From: an uncultured Bacteroidota bacterium
Lineage (GTDB): Bacteria > Bacteroidota > Bacteroidia > Flavobacteriales_F > PHOS-HE28
Direction: 5' to 3'
Assembly (NCBI GenBank): GCA_902826215.1
Contig: CADEDY010000013.1
Coordinates: forward strand, 18,846 to 82,845
DNA: 64,000 bases
A model generated the notes under the pieces. That model was not told the origin of the DNA and did not search any database. It worked only from the letters and a program-made list of their open reading frames with translations. Of this stretch, positions 8,376 to 17,549 are shown one piece after another. How positions within the stretch are numbered: position 1 is the stretch's first letter; each line of letters starts with the position of its first letter. The position numbers and the translations under genes were made by a program.

Positions 8376-9266
8376 ATGGACCTCATCATTTCCGGCCTCA
8401 GCAAGACCTACGGCAACGGCGTGAAAGCGCTGGATAACGTCAGCCTCACCATTCCTACCGGTATGTTCGGCTTGTTGGGTCCGAACGGTGCTGGAAAGAG
8501 CACGCTGATGCGGATCCTTGCCACGCTGCAAGAAGCGGATGCAGGAAGTGCCATGTTGGGAGACCTCGATGTGCTCAACAACAAGGAAGCCGTCCGTAAA
8601 GTGCTCGGCTATCTGCCGCAGGAATTCGGGGTGTATCCCCGCGTGAGTGCTTATCAGATGCTGGACCACATCGCCTTGCTAAAGGGGGTGACAAAAGGTG
8701 GTGAGCGCAAGGAACTGGTGGAAGCCCTGTTGCAGAAGGTGAACCTGTGGGAGCATCGCAAGCGCCGGATCGCTGGCTTCAGCGGAGGTATGAAACAACG
8801 CTTCGGGATCGCGCAATCACTGATCGGCGAACCGAAGCTGATCATCGTGGATGAGCCCACGGCTGGCTTGGATCCCGGGGAACGCAACCGCTTCTACAAC
8901 CTGCTCACCGAGATCGGCGAGAACGTGGTGGTGATCCTCAGCACGCACATCGTACAGGATGTGCAGGAGCTGTGCAGCAAGATGGCGATCATCAACAAGG
9001 GCAAATTGCTCTTCGCCGGTTCGCCAAATGATGCGCTGCGTGAGATCGATGGACGCGTGTGGGAGAAGACGATCACGAAATCCGAACTGGAGCAATACAC
9101 CAAAGCACATCAGCTCATCAGCAACAAGCTCGTCGCTGGCAAGCCCGTGATCCATGTGCTGGGTGACCACGCACCCGCTGAAGGCTTCTTGAAGACCGCC
9201 CCCACCTTGGAGGATGTGTTCTTCACGCACATCTCATCCGACATGACAACTCCTGTACACGCATGA
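8376..9266 (+). CDS. ABC transporter ATP-binding protein
   Basis: A 296-aa ATPase. Walker A is GPNGAGKST (residues 35-43), the signature is FSGGMKQR, Walker B is LIIVDEPTAGLD, and the switch His is in ILSTHIVQD. The domain order and C-terminal extension are those of CcmA-type exporter ATPases. The start is placed at the ATG at 8376 (MDLIISGLSKTYG), because an upstream start would add 21 residues of non-family sequence. It overlaps the permease/peptidase gene by four bases (ATGA), so the two are translationally coupled and almost certainly form one complex at the inner membrane. Confidence 0.93.
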   Translation: MDLIISGLSKTYGNGVKALDNVSLTIPTGMFGLLGPNGAGKSTLMRILATLQEADAGSAMLGDLDVLNNKEAVRKVLGYLPQEFGVYPRVSAYQMLDHIALLKGVTKGGERKELVEALLQKVNLWEHRKRRIAGFSGGMKQRFGIAQSLIGEPKLIIVDEPTAGLDPGERNRFYNLLTEIGENVVVILSTHIVQDVQELCSKMAIINKGKLLFAGSPNDALREIDGRVWEKTITKSELEQYTKAHQLISNKLVAGKPVIHVLGDHAPAEGFLKTAPTLEDVFFTHISSDMTTPVHA

Positions 9267-12200
9267 TCGGTCGTCTCTTCCTCTTCGAAGTGCGCTATTG
9301 GCTGCGTCAGCCGATGGTGTACATCTTCTTCGCGTTGCTCGGGTTGATGTGTGGCGCGGCGGTTGCCGTGGACAACATTCAGATCGGTGGCAGCATCGGC
9401 AGCGTCTACCGCAACGCCCCCGAAGTGATCTACAACTTCAGTGGCGCCATGTCCTTCTTGGGACTTTTGATGGTGACCGCTTTCGTGAACGGCACTGCGA
9501 TCCGCGACTTCGCGAGCAATACTCAACAGATCGCCTTCAGCACACCGATCAAGAAGCACCAATACCTGATCGGCAAGTTCTTGGGCAGCACGTTCATTGC
9601 CTTGATCCCGATGCTCGGCATCAACATCGGCATCATCGTGGGCAGCTGGTGGCCTACGATCGATCCGGTGCGGTTGGGACCCACGCTCCTGTCCGCGCAC
9701 GTTTCGGCATTCACAATGATCATCCTGCCGAACGTGCTGTTCACGTCCGCTGTGATCTTCGCGGTGGCGATCCTTTTGCGCAGTTCGATCGCTTCGTTCA
9801 TCAGTGGCATCGTGCTCCTTGTCGGTTACCTCATCGCGCAAAGTTTGATGTCCGGCTTAGAGAACGAAGTGACCGGAGCGATGCTTGACCCCTTCGGATT
9901 GAACGCCCTGGACCAAGTGACGAAATACTGGACCGTGAGCGAGAAGAATGCCCTGATGCTTCCTACATCCGGGGTGCTGCTATGGAATCGTCTACTGTGG
10001 ATCGCCGTGTCCATCGGCATCTTCATTTTCGGCTACCTGCGGTTCAGTTTCCACGACCGTAAACAGAAAGCAAAAATGATCTTGGAAGAACGTGCGCAAG
10101 CCGTTCAACCCGCAGTCGCATTGCCCGTGGTCTCTAGGACCTACACCGCAGGTGATCGTTGGAAACAACTGCGCGACCAGATCGGCATGGACCTCAAACG
10201 CATCGTGACCGGTGGCGTGTTCATCATCACCATGTTGCTCGGCTTGGCACAAATGATCACGTCGCTGTCCTTCGTGACCAGCATGTACGATAACGTGACC
10301 TACCCTGTCACCTACAACGTGGCAGACCTGCTCTCCGGGTCGTTGTTCATCTTCATCATCATCATCGTCACCTACTATGCTGGCGACTTGATCTGGAAGG
10401 ACCGCGAGGCCCGCATCAACGACATCAAGGATGCCCTACCCACGCCAAGCTGGCTGCCGCTCGTCGGCAACTTCGCAACGATGATGGTGTTGCTGCTCGT
10501 GGTCCAGTTGATCGCGATGCTGGCCGGGATCATCACCCAAGCGCTCAATGGGTACGCCCACTTCGAAGTGGATGTGTACCTACTGTATCTGATCGTTCCA
10601 CAATTGCTTCTGTTCGGGTTCTACACCATGCTGGCGTTGTGCATCCACACGCTGGTTCCGAACAAGTACATGGGCTACTTTGCGTTCATCCTGATGATCG
10701 TGCTCAACCTCTTCCTGTGGAGCGGGGTCGACGTCGAAAGCAACTTGGTGAAGCTGAATGGCACCACCGGCATCCGATATTCCGATATGGCACGTTTCGG
10801 ACCGTTCATCAAAGGGTGGATCTTCTTCCGCGTGTACTGGTGGATGTTCGGTGCGATCTTGCTCTTCATTGCCTTCCTTTTCGCCGTGCGCGGGAGGGAG
10901 AGTGGAGCCGGATGGCGCTTACGCATGGCCGGTGCCAAGCTGAAGAAGAATTGGGCGATCGCGCTTCCGCTGTTGGCAGGTTGGCTGTTGCTGGGTGGTT
11001 GGGGCTATTACAACACCAAGGTGCTGAATACCTACAATACCAGCGATCAGCAAGAGGAATTGCAAGTGCGCTACGAGAAGGACTACAAGCGCTTCGACGG
11101 CATTCCGCAGCCACACTACACCGATCTGGACTTCACCATCGATCTGGTGCCGGAAGAACGCAGCCTCACGTTCAACGTAGCGATCACCACGGTGAACAAG
11201 TCCGCTGTGGCCATCGATAGCCTTCACCTGAACTTGCCGGATAAGCACGTGATCATTGAGATCCCCGGTGCGGAATTGGTGAAGAATGACGAGGACCTCG
11301 ACTACCGCATCTACAAACTGGACCCGCCGCTGGCACCGGGGACGGAATTGAAGTTCATCGCGAAAGGGGCGTACAAGCCAGAGGGCTTTGAGAACTCGGT
11401 CTCCTTCGTGCAACTGGTGAACAACGGCACCTTCTTCAACAACATGAACCTGATCCCGGTGATCGGGTACACCACACAGAACGAACTCAGCGACCGCAAC
11501 GATCGTCGCAAACATGGGCTTCCGACAAAGGAACAAATGCAGCCCTTGAACGCTGATCCAGCCAAACGCATGCACACCTATCTGATGCATAACAGCGATT
11601 GGGTGAACGTGCATACGACGATCAGCACAGCGCCGGACCAGATCGCAGTTGCGCCTGGTTCGCTGAAGAAGGAATGGAAGGAGAATGGCAGGAACTACTT
11701 CCAGTACGAACTCGATCACAAGAGCATGAACTTCTACTCGTTCCTGAGCGCACGGTATGAAGTGGCACGCGAGAAATGGACCTCACCTGCCGGTGGCGAT
11801 CCGATCGACGTGGAAGTGTATTACCACAAGGCACACGAAGCGAACGTGCCGCGCATGCTCAACAGCATGAAGAAGGCCTTGACCTATTACACGGAGAATT
11901 TCGGTCCGTACATGCACAAGCAGGTGCGCATCCTGGAGTTCCCGCGCTACTTCAGTTTCGCGCAAGCCTTCCCCGGCACCATGCCGTACAGCGAGAGCAT
12001 CGGCTTCATCACGGACCTTTCCGCGGAGGAGGACATCGACATGGTGTTCTACGTGGTCGCACACGAAATGGGCCACCAATACTGGGCGCACCAAGTGATC
12101 GGTGCCGACATGCAGGGCGCTACGCTACTCAGTGAAAGCATGTCCCAATACAGTTCGTTGATGGTGATGGAAAAGGAATACGGACGCGACAAGATGCGCC

Positions 12201-12847
12201 AGTTCCTGAAGCTCGAAAGCGATAAGTACCAACGTGCGCGCGGCGGCGAGACGGAACGCGAACAGCCGATCCTGCAGGTGGAGAACCAAGGCTACATCCA
12301 CTACAACAAAGGCAGCGTGGTGCTCTATGGCATGCGCGAGTTCATCGGAGAGGATACCTTGAACAAGGCCTTCCGGGCCCTTGTGGATTCCTTCGCCTAC
12401 GGCGCACCACCCTACCCCACTTCGCTGGACATGTACCGCGAGTTGGAGAAGGTGACCCCGGACAGCTTGACCTACCTGCTGGAGGATCACTTCAAGTACA
12501 TCACCCTCTACAACAACCGCATGCTTACCGCCAAAGCGCAAAAGGCCCAGGATGGCATGTACGATGTGACCATGACTTTCACTTGCGAGAAGAACCACGC
12601 CGACAGCCTCGGCAACGAGACGAAGGTGTCCATGAACGACTGGATCGATATCGGTCTCCTGGCCGAGGAGAAGAGCGATAAGGAGGAAGGTGAGATCCTG
12701 GTGCAGCAACGCATGCGGTTGAAGGATGGCGAGAACACGGTCACACTGCGCAGCAGGGAATTGCCGGTGAAGGCCATGATCGACCCGATGCACTTGTTCT
12801 TCGATCGGGTGCCGGATGATAATGGGAAGGATGTGGAGGTTGAGTGA
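9263..12847 (+). CDS. ABC permease fused to M1-family aminopeptidase
   Basis: A 1194-aa fusion. The N-terminal half carries about a dozen hydrophobic segments in two blocks (residues about 15-270 and 320-590), typical of ABC-2 permeases. The C-terminal half is an M1 (gluzincin) metallopeptidase with HEMGH at about residue 934 and a downstream zinc-ligand Glu in ATLLSESMSQY. The gap between HEMGH and that Glu is one residue longer than in classical M1 enzymes. The architecture is known from Bacteroidota as ABC permease/M1 aminopeptidase proteins. The preceding gene supplies the ATPase. The peptidase domain probably sits outside the inner membrane, linking export to peptide trimming; the substrate is unknown. 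Confidence 0.9.
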   Translation: MIGRLFLFEVRYWLRQPMVYIFFALLGLMCGAAVAVDNIQIGGSIGSVYRNAPEVIYNFSGAMSFLGLLMVTAFVNGTAIRDFASNTQQIAFSTPIKKHQYLIGKFLGSTFIALIPMLGINIGIIVGSWWPTIDPVRLGPTLLSAHVSAFTMIILPNVLFTSAVIFAVAILLRSSIASFISGIVLLVGYLIAQSLMSGLENEVTGAMLDPFGLNALDQVTKYWTVSEKNALMLPTSGVLLWNRLLWIAVSIGIFIFGYLRFSFHDRKQKAKMILEERAQAVQPAVALPVVSRTYTAGDRWKQLRDQIGMDLKRIVTGGVFIITMLLGLAQMITSLSFVTSMYDNVTYPVTYNVADLLSGSLFIFIIIIVTYYAGDLIWKDREARINDIKDALPTPSWLPLVGNFATMMVLLLVVQLIAMLAGIITQALNGYAHFEVDVYLLYLIVPQLLLFGFYTMLALCIHTLVPNKYMGYFAFILMIVLNLFLWSGVDVESNLVKLNGTTGIRYSDMARFGPFIKGWIFFRVYWWMFGAILLFIAFLFAVRGRESGAGWRLRMAGAKLKKNWAIALPLLAGWLLLGGWGYYNTKVLNTYNTSDQQEELQVRYEKDYKRFDGIPQPHYTDLDFTIDLVPEERSLTFNVAITTVNKSAVAIDSLHLNLPDKHVIIEIPGAELVKNDEDLDYRIYKLDPPLAPGTELKFIAKGAYKPEGFENSVSFVQLVNNGTFFNNMNLIPVIGYTTQNELSDRNDRRKHGLPTKEQMQPLNADPAKRMHTYLMHNSDWVNVHTTISTAPDQIAVAPGSLKKEWKENGRNYFQYELDHKSMNFYSFLSARYEVAREKWTSPAGGDPIDVEVYYHKAHEANVPRMLNSMKKALTYYTENFGPYMHKQVRILEFPRYFSFAQAFPGTMPYSESIGFITDLSAEEDIDMVFYVVAHEMGHQYWAHQVIGADMQGATLLSESMSQYSSLMVMEKEYGRDKMRQFLKLESDKYQRARGGETEREQPILQVENQGYIHYNKGSVVLYGMREFIGEDTLNKAFRALVDSFAYGAPPYPTSLDMYRELEKVTPDSLTYLLEDHFKYITLYNNRMLTAKAQKAQDGMYDVTMTFTCEKNHADSLGNETKVSMNDWIDIGLLAEEKSDKEEGEILVQQRMRLKDGENTVTLRSRELPVKAMIDPMHLFFDRVPDDNGKDVEVE

Positions 12848-12877
12848 CAGGGAGTAAGTGCGACGCATGCATCGCCC

Positions 12878-15800
12878 TTACTCCCCATACCGCGGATCCG
12901 GCTTCCACGGTAGCTTCTCCACGTATTGCGTGCGCAACGAGTAGTGCCCGAACTCCTCTTCCACGTAGCCCTTCAGAATGTACACGCCGCGTCCACGGAA
13001 CGGGTACTGCGCCGCCACCGATGGGAACTGCGTACTGTCCCAAAAGTCGCCGGCCGGATCGATGAAGGAACCGAAGCTCATGTACGATCCGCTGTTCGTG
13101 GTGGTGGTCTTCACGTGGATCATGTAGCCGAGCATGGTCACGCGTTGGCCTTTGTGGGCGGGCATCTCCTTGGCGGCGATCACTGATAGTCGACCCAGTG
13201 GGTCGACGGTACAGGTACCCGGGGTGACGTTATCAGGTGACAGCTTACCCATCAAACGACCATCGCGCCCCACCATCGGGAAGCGGTTGCCGACAGCGGG
13301 CACCTGATCCACCAACGTGAATGGATCACGCAGTGGGAAGCCGAGCAACTCCAACTCATCGTAGGCATCGGCCAGCGGGTAGTGCTTCAGTTCGGGCAAC
13401 TTCGGTTCTTCGACTTTTGTGACGAAGAGGTCACCGTCGGTGGATGCGTTCGATGGTCCCCGGTGCATCAGGGTGAGGTCCCAGAGCAGGCCCGGCTTGC
13501 TTTTACCGGTGAAGCGCAAGGCCCCCACGCGGATGAGGATGCGCGCCTGCTCCACGTGCAAAGGCACACGACGGATCAGGTCCTGTAGATCATGATAAAG
13601 TCCGTTGCGACGGCGCTCGTTGAGGACCAATTGCACCACTTCGCTGTTGAGGCTTTTGATGTTTCCGAGGCCCAATACGATATATGCCTTTGGCTTCTGG
13701 CTACTGGCCACTGGCTGCTCTGTGCATTGGCTAGAGGCCAGCAGCCAAGGGCCAGGAGCGTGCAACGAACACAACTCCTCGCTGCGATTGATGCACGGTG
13801 CCTCGACCACCGCTCCTGCGCGTTTCGCCTCGTGCAGGTAGAACTCCGTGCGGTAGAATCCGCCGAAATTGTTCGCCACGGCCACCATGAATTCCAGCGG
13901 GTAGTGTGCTTTCAAGTAAAGGCTCTGGTAGCTCTCCACGGCATAGCTCGCGCTGTGACCTTTCGCGAAACTGAAGCTGGCGAAGCTTTCGATCTGCCGC
14001 CATACTTCTTCCGGCTGGCCCGCCGGATAGCCCTTCGTGCTGCAGTTGGCGAAGAACTGCTTCTTCACCAGTTTGAATTCCGGACGATCGCGGTAACGGA
14101 TGTTCATGCCCCGGCGCACCTGGTCCGCTTCTTCCAGATCGAGTCCTGCGTACTGGCTCACCACGCGCAGCACATCCTCCTGGTACACCATCACGCCGTA
14201 GGTCTCGGGCATGATGTCGTACAGTTCCTTCGGCGCCTGCTTGCGACGCTCCAGGTCGTTGTGGCGCAACAGGTATTCGCGCATCATGCCGCTCTCCGCC
14301 ACTCCCGGACGAATGATACTGCTCGCCGCGACCAACCCGAGGTAATCGTCCACCTTCAACTTCTTCAGCAGCATGCGCATGGCCGGGCTCTCCACATAGA
14401 AACAGCCGATGGTGTTGCCTTTGCGGATCAATTCCTTGATGGCCGGGTCTTCTTTGAAAAGGGCGATGTCGTGGATGTCCACCGCCGGCGGGCGTAATTC
14501 AGAATTCAGAATTTTGAATGTAGAATTCAGAACCGAATGCGCACTACTAGCGAGCGCAGCGTTACTTTCTCGTTCCGGTTCTGCAACGATGCTACTACGG
14601 TCGGTGCCAGTTGCACAATGCTTGGTGGGGACCGTTCTACATTCTTCATTCTGCATTCTACATTCTACATTCCCTTTTGGGCCATTCACCATCTCCACCG
14701 CATCGCGTATGTGCCCCAGCCCGCGCTGGCTGAGCAGATCGAACTTGTGCAGGCCGAGATCCTCCGCTTCCAGCATGCTGAACTGCGTGACCGGAAAGCC
14801 TTTCGGCGGACGGTGCAACGCGGTGTAGTGCGTCACCGGCTTGTCCGTGATGACGATGCCGCCCGCGTGGATGCCGAAATGGTGCGGCATGCCGATGAGC
14901 AACTTGCCGTAACGGATCACCGCTTGCGCCACCTTGTCCAGGTCCGCGCTGGTGGCATGCGAACTGGGGCGACCGCGCGCGTAGTAGCCGTGGCTGCCTT
15001 CGCTCAGCGCATCGATCTCTTCCGGCGGTAAGCCGACCGCCTTGCCCAACTCTCGGATGGCACCGCGCCATTGAAAGGTGGTGTACGTGGCGATCTGCGC
15101 CGCGTGGATGTTGCCGACACCTTCGCCGTTGTACTTGTCGAAGACATACCGGTACACTTCGTCGCGGTCCTTCCAACTGAAGTCGATGTCGAAGTCGGGT
15201 GGTTTCTTGCGCGCCGTGCTGATGAAGCGCTCGAAGTAGAGGTCCAACTCGATCGGGTCCACATCGGTGATGCCCAAGCAGTACGCCACCAAGCTGTTGG
15301 CACCACTCCCCCGCCCCACGTGGAAGTAGCCCTTGCTGCGCGCGAAACGAACGATGTCCTGGTTGATCAGGAAGTAGCTGATGAAGTTCATGCGTTCGAT
15401 CACATCCAACTCGTGGTGCATGCGCGCGATCACCTTGGGCGCCGCGTTCGGGTAACGGTAACGCAGGCCCACCAAGGTGTCGCTGTGCAGCCGCTCGCGG
15501 TCCAATGCTTCGCTCGTGCCGAAGACCTTGCGTGTCTTGTCCGAACTATCGAAGGTGATGCTGCATTGCTCCAACAAACGCTCGGTGTGCTGCACCAGCT
15601 GAGGGAAGTCTTGATACATGCGGTGCACGTCCTCTTCACTGCGGAAGACCTCCTCCGGTGCGGCGAGTTCCTCCGGCGGCACCATGCTCACCACCGTGTT
15701 CTTGGCCATGGTGCGCAACAAGCGGTGCGTGTTGTGGTCACGCTTGTGGCGGAAGGTGACGGGCAACAAGGCCACGAGATCCTGCGTGCGTTTCGACCAC

Positions 15801-16225
15801 GGACTGAAGGGCAAGCGCGTGAGGTCGCGCGGGGCGATGCCGATGCGTTCGTTCGGACGCAGCATCGCCGGTGCACTTCCGAACGGATAGATGAAGAAGG
15901 TATCCGCGAGCTCGGGTGCGCGATCGGGCAAGGCCTCGTCATCCAACAAAAGCGGGCTCAGCAATTCGTTCAGCTGCTGAAAGCCGTCGTTGTTCTTCGC
16001 GATGCCGATGTACAACAGCTGCGAGCCGCGACGGAACTCAATGCCCGCGACCGGCCGCACCTCGAACCGATGTGCATCGCGCACGAAGTCCGGAATGCCC
16101 GAGGTGCAGTTGATGTCGGTGAGCGCGATGGTGCGCACGCCCAGCCGTTGCGCTTCTTCCAAGAGCGCTTCGGGTTTCATCACTCCGTACTGGAAACTGA
16201 ACCAGCTGTGTGCGTTGAGTACCAT
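12878..16225 (-). CDS. dnaE: DNA polymerase III alpha-type polymerase, error-prone class, with repeat insertions
   Basis: A 1115-aa C-family polymerase. It opens with a PHP domain whose first metal ligand is lost (LNAHSWFSF instead of HxHSxFS), as in a Bacteroidota branch usually found with a Y-family polymerase. The catalytic Asp-x-Asp is seen in PPDFDIDFSWKDRDE, and a later helix-hairpin-helix and OB-fold (about residues 880-1110) end with YPFRGRGVYILKG. At this length it is far shorter than the replicative DnaE of the phylum, so a translesion (DnaE2/ImuC-like) role is likely. Three stretches with no family similarity (about residues 515-578, 812-840, 1006-1012) coincide with repeat DNA and keep the frame. 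dinB lies 9 kb away. Confidence 0.88.
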   Translation of the reverse strand: MVLNAHSWFSFQYGVMKPEALLEEAQRLGVRTIALTDINCTSGIPDFVRDAHRFEVRPVAGIEFRRGSQLLYIGIAKNNDGFQQLNELLSPLLLDDEALPDRAPELADTFFIYPFGSAPAMLRPNERIGIAPRDLTRLPFSPWSKRTQDLVALLPVTFRHKRDHNTHRLLRTMAKNTVVSMVPPEELAAPEEVFRSEEDVHRMYQDFPQLVQHTERLLEQCSITFDSSDKTRKVFGTSEALDRERLHSDTLVGLRYRYPNAAPKVIARMHHELDVIERMNFISYFLINQDIVRFARSKGYFHVGRGSGANSLVAYCLGITDVDPIELDLYFERFISTARKKPPDFDIDFSWKDRDEVYRYVFDKYNGEGVGNIHAAQIATYTTFQWRGAIRELGKAVGLPPEEIDALSEGSHGYYARGRPSSHATSADLDKVAQAVIRYGKLLIGMPHHFGIHAGGIVITDKPVTHYTALHRPPKGFPVTQFSMLEAEDLGLHKFDLLSQRGLGHIRDAVEMVNGPKGNVECRMQNEECRTVPTKHCATGTDRSSIVAEPERESNAALASSAHSVLNSTFKILNSELRPPAVDIHDIALFKEDPAIKELIRKGNTIGCFYVESPAMRMLLKKLKVDDYLGLVAASSIIRPGVAESGMMREYLLRHNDLERRKQAPKELYDIMPETYGVMVYQEDVLRVVSQYAGLDLEEADQVRRGMNIRYRDRPEFKLVKKQFFANCSTKGYPAGQPEEVWRQIESFASFSFAKGHSASYAVESYQSLYLKAHYPLEFMVAVANNFGGFYRTEFYLHEAKRAGAVVEAPCINRSEELCSLHAPGPWLLASSQCTEQPVASSQKPKAYIVLGLGNIKSLNSEVVQLVLNERRRNGLYHDLQDLIRRVPLHVEQARILIRVGALRFTGKSKPGLLWDLTLMHRGPSNASTDGDLFVTKVEEPKLPELKHYPLADAYDELELLGFPLRDPFTLVDQVPAVGNRFPMVGRDGRLMGKLSPDNVTPGTCTVDPLGRLSVIAAKEMPAHKGQRVTMLGYMIHVKTTTTNSGSYMSFGSFIDPAGDFWDSTQFPSVAAQYPFRGRGVYILKGYVEEEFGHYSLRTQYVEKLPWKPDPRYGE
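13189..13207. repeat. Third copy of the 19-bp palindrome, inside dnaE
   Basis: GTCGACCCAGTGGGTCGAC, identical to the copy at 2702-2720 upstream of dinB. In dnaE it is read in frame as VDPLGR within a linker of the C-terminal OB-fold region (residues about 1006-1012), so the gene stays open. Confidence 0.88.
13689..13768. repeat. Imperfect inverted repeat of about 80 bp inside dnaE
   Basis: Left arm GGCTTCTGGCTACTGGCCAC and right arm GAGGCCAGCAGCCAAGGGCC are imperfect inverted copies of a GGCTNCTGGC-type unit. In the dnaE frame the element is read as low-complexity PGPWLLASSQ...QPVASSQKPKA (residues about 812-845), between family-conserved INRSEE and YIVLGLGNIKSL segments. Confidence 0.7.
14490..14680. 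repeat. About 190-bp composite repeat insertion inside dnaE
   Basis: One end holds short tandem units of the AATTCAGAATTCAG type (about 14495-14532). The other end holds CATTCTTCATTCTGCATTCT-type units (about 14639-14672), roughly inverted relative to the first. The insert is read through in frame as about 60 residues (NVECRMQNEECR ... LNSTFKILNSEL) between conserved EMVNGPKG and VDIHDIALF segments. No transposase is encoded, so it resembles a MITE-like or other non-autonomous element. Confidence 0.75.
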
Positions 16226-16288
16226 CGAACGGGGATCGACGGGTATGTCGTCGATCTTCCGCCCAATAAGCTAACGATCAGAACCGCT

Positions 16289-17419
16289 TCATTCCAAACC
16301 CGCCCACCAACGTTCGCTGGTCGATCGGTCGGCATCCACCACGGTGCGCCCGATGCGCGGGGTCAGCAGCGGCACACCGAGTACTTCGGCTCTCTTCGTG
16401 AGCCGTTCGATGGGCTCCTTCCACGAGTGCATGCCCAAGCTGAACTTGGCCCAGTGGATCGGCATCAGCACACGGGCCTGCACATCCACGGCGGCCTGCG
16501 CGGTCTCCTCGGGCATCATATGGATGTCAGGCCAACGGCGGTCGTAGGCGCCGCATTCCAAGAGCGCAAGATCGAACGGACCGAAGCGTTCGCCCACTTC
16601 CTTGAAGGTGGGTGAGTAGCCACTGTCGGCACCGAAGTAGATCTTCTTGCCGTTCGCCTCCATCGCCCATGCACCCCACAAGGTGCTGAAGCGGTTCGTC
16701 ATGCCACGGCCCGAGAAATGCCGCGAAGGCACCAAGGTCAAATGCACGCCTTTGTGCTCCGTGCCCTCCCACCACACCTTCTCGGTGATCGCTGCCGCCG
16801 GGATGCCCCATTGCTCCAAGTGCGCACCCACACCCATGGGCGCAATGAAGGGCTTGTCCTTCAGTTGCACGATGGTCTCGTGGTCCAAGTGGTCGTAGTG
16901 GTCGTGCGAGAGCAGCACCACATCCACCATCGGAAGCATCGCCACGGTCATGTGCTGCTCGTAGTTGAAACGTTCAGGCCCTGCGAAAGAGAAAGTGGAC
17001 GCGCGCTTGCCGAAGACCGGATCCACCAGAAAGGTGATGCCGCCTATCTTGATCAACAACGAGGAGTGCCCGAACCAGCACGTGGCGAAGGAGGTGCTCG
17101 GCACGGTGTCCCACGCGGCACGGTCGAAGGGAACGGTCGGTAGGGTCTGCTTCGGTTCGCGCCCTTCTGCGCCCTTCATGAATTCCCATAGTACACCGGC
17201 CATCGTGCTCATCGGCATGTCCATGTTGGTGGCGACGGCGTTGTGCAACTTGCCCTTGTCGTAGTTCGGTAACGCTTGAATGCGCTGAAGACGATCGCCG
17301 CTCGGGTTGGAACCGATGCGCGGTGCTAGAGCGAAGTAGAGAACGAGCACTGCGAACACGGTGAATACGAGGATCAGGGACCAAACAAAGAACATGTTCG
17401 TGATGAAAAGGGACTGCAA
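16289..17419 (-). CDS. MBL-fold metal-dependent hydrolase, membrane-anchored
   Basis: A 376-aa protein with an N-terminal membrane segment (residues about 9-32, FFVWSLILVFTVFAVLVLY). A metallo-beta-lactamase-fold domain of the UlaG/NAPE-PLD-like type follows. Metal ligands are visible in WFGHSSLLI, LLSHDHYDHLD, SRHFSGRG, FGADSGYSP and MPIHWAKFSLG. Relatives hydrolyse lactones or phospholipids such as N-acyl-phosphatidylethanolamine. The substrate here is not determinable, but the anchor suggests membrane lipids or a periplasmic substrate. An internal ATG at 17395 is an equally possible start. It stands alone, with dnaE downstream on the same strand 63 bases away. Confidence 0.85.
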   Translation of the reverse strand: MQSLFITNMFFVWSLILVFTVFAVLVLYFALAPRIGSNPSGDRLQRIQALPNYDKGKLHNAVATNMDMPMSTMAGVLWEFMKGAEGREPKQTLPTVPFDRAAWDTVPSTSFATCWFGHSSLLIKIGGITFLVDPVFGKRASTFSFAGPERFNYEQHMTVAMLPMVDVVLLSHDHYDHLDHETIVQLKDKPFIAPMGVGAHLEQWGIPAAAITEKVWWEGTEHKGVHLTLVPSRHFSGRGMTNRFSTLWGAWAMEANGKKIYFGADSGYSPTFKEVGERFGPFDLALLECGAYDRRWPDIHMMPEETAQAAVDVQARVLMPIHWAKFSLGMHSWKEPIERLTKRAEVLGVPLLTPRIGRTVVDADRSTSERWWAGLE

Positions 17420-17549
17420 AGGTGGTCAACTCACTTGGACAGCAATGACCGGCAACAACAATGTCCACTCGACATGTATCAAAGCGCATCGATAGTAGTG
17501 CAACGATACCGGGCCGTTGTACCTTTTCAGACATTTTCAAACAAAATCG

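Noticed and set aside
15071..16615. A 514-codon plus-strand frame across the 5' part of dnaE
   Set aside because: It is a shadow of dnaE and runs across two separate minus-strand genes, which a real gene would not do.
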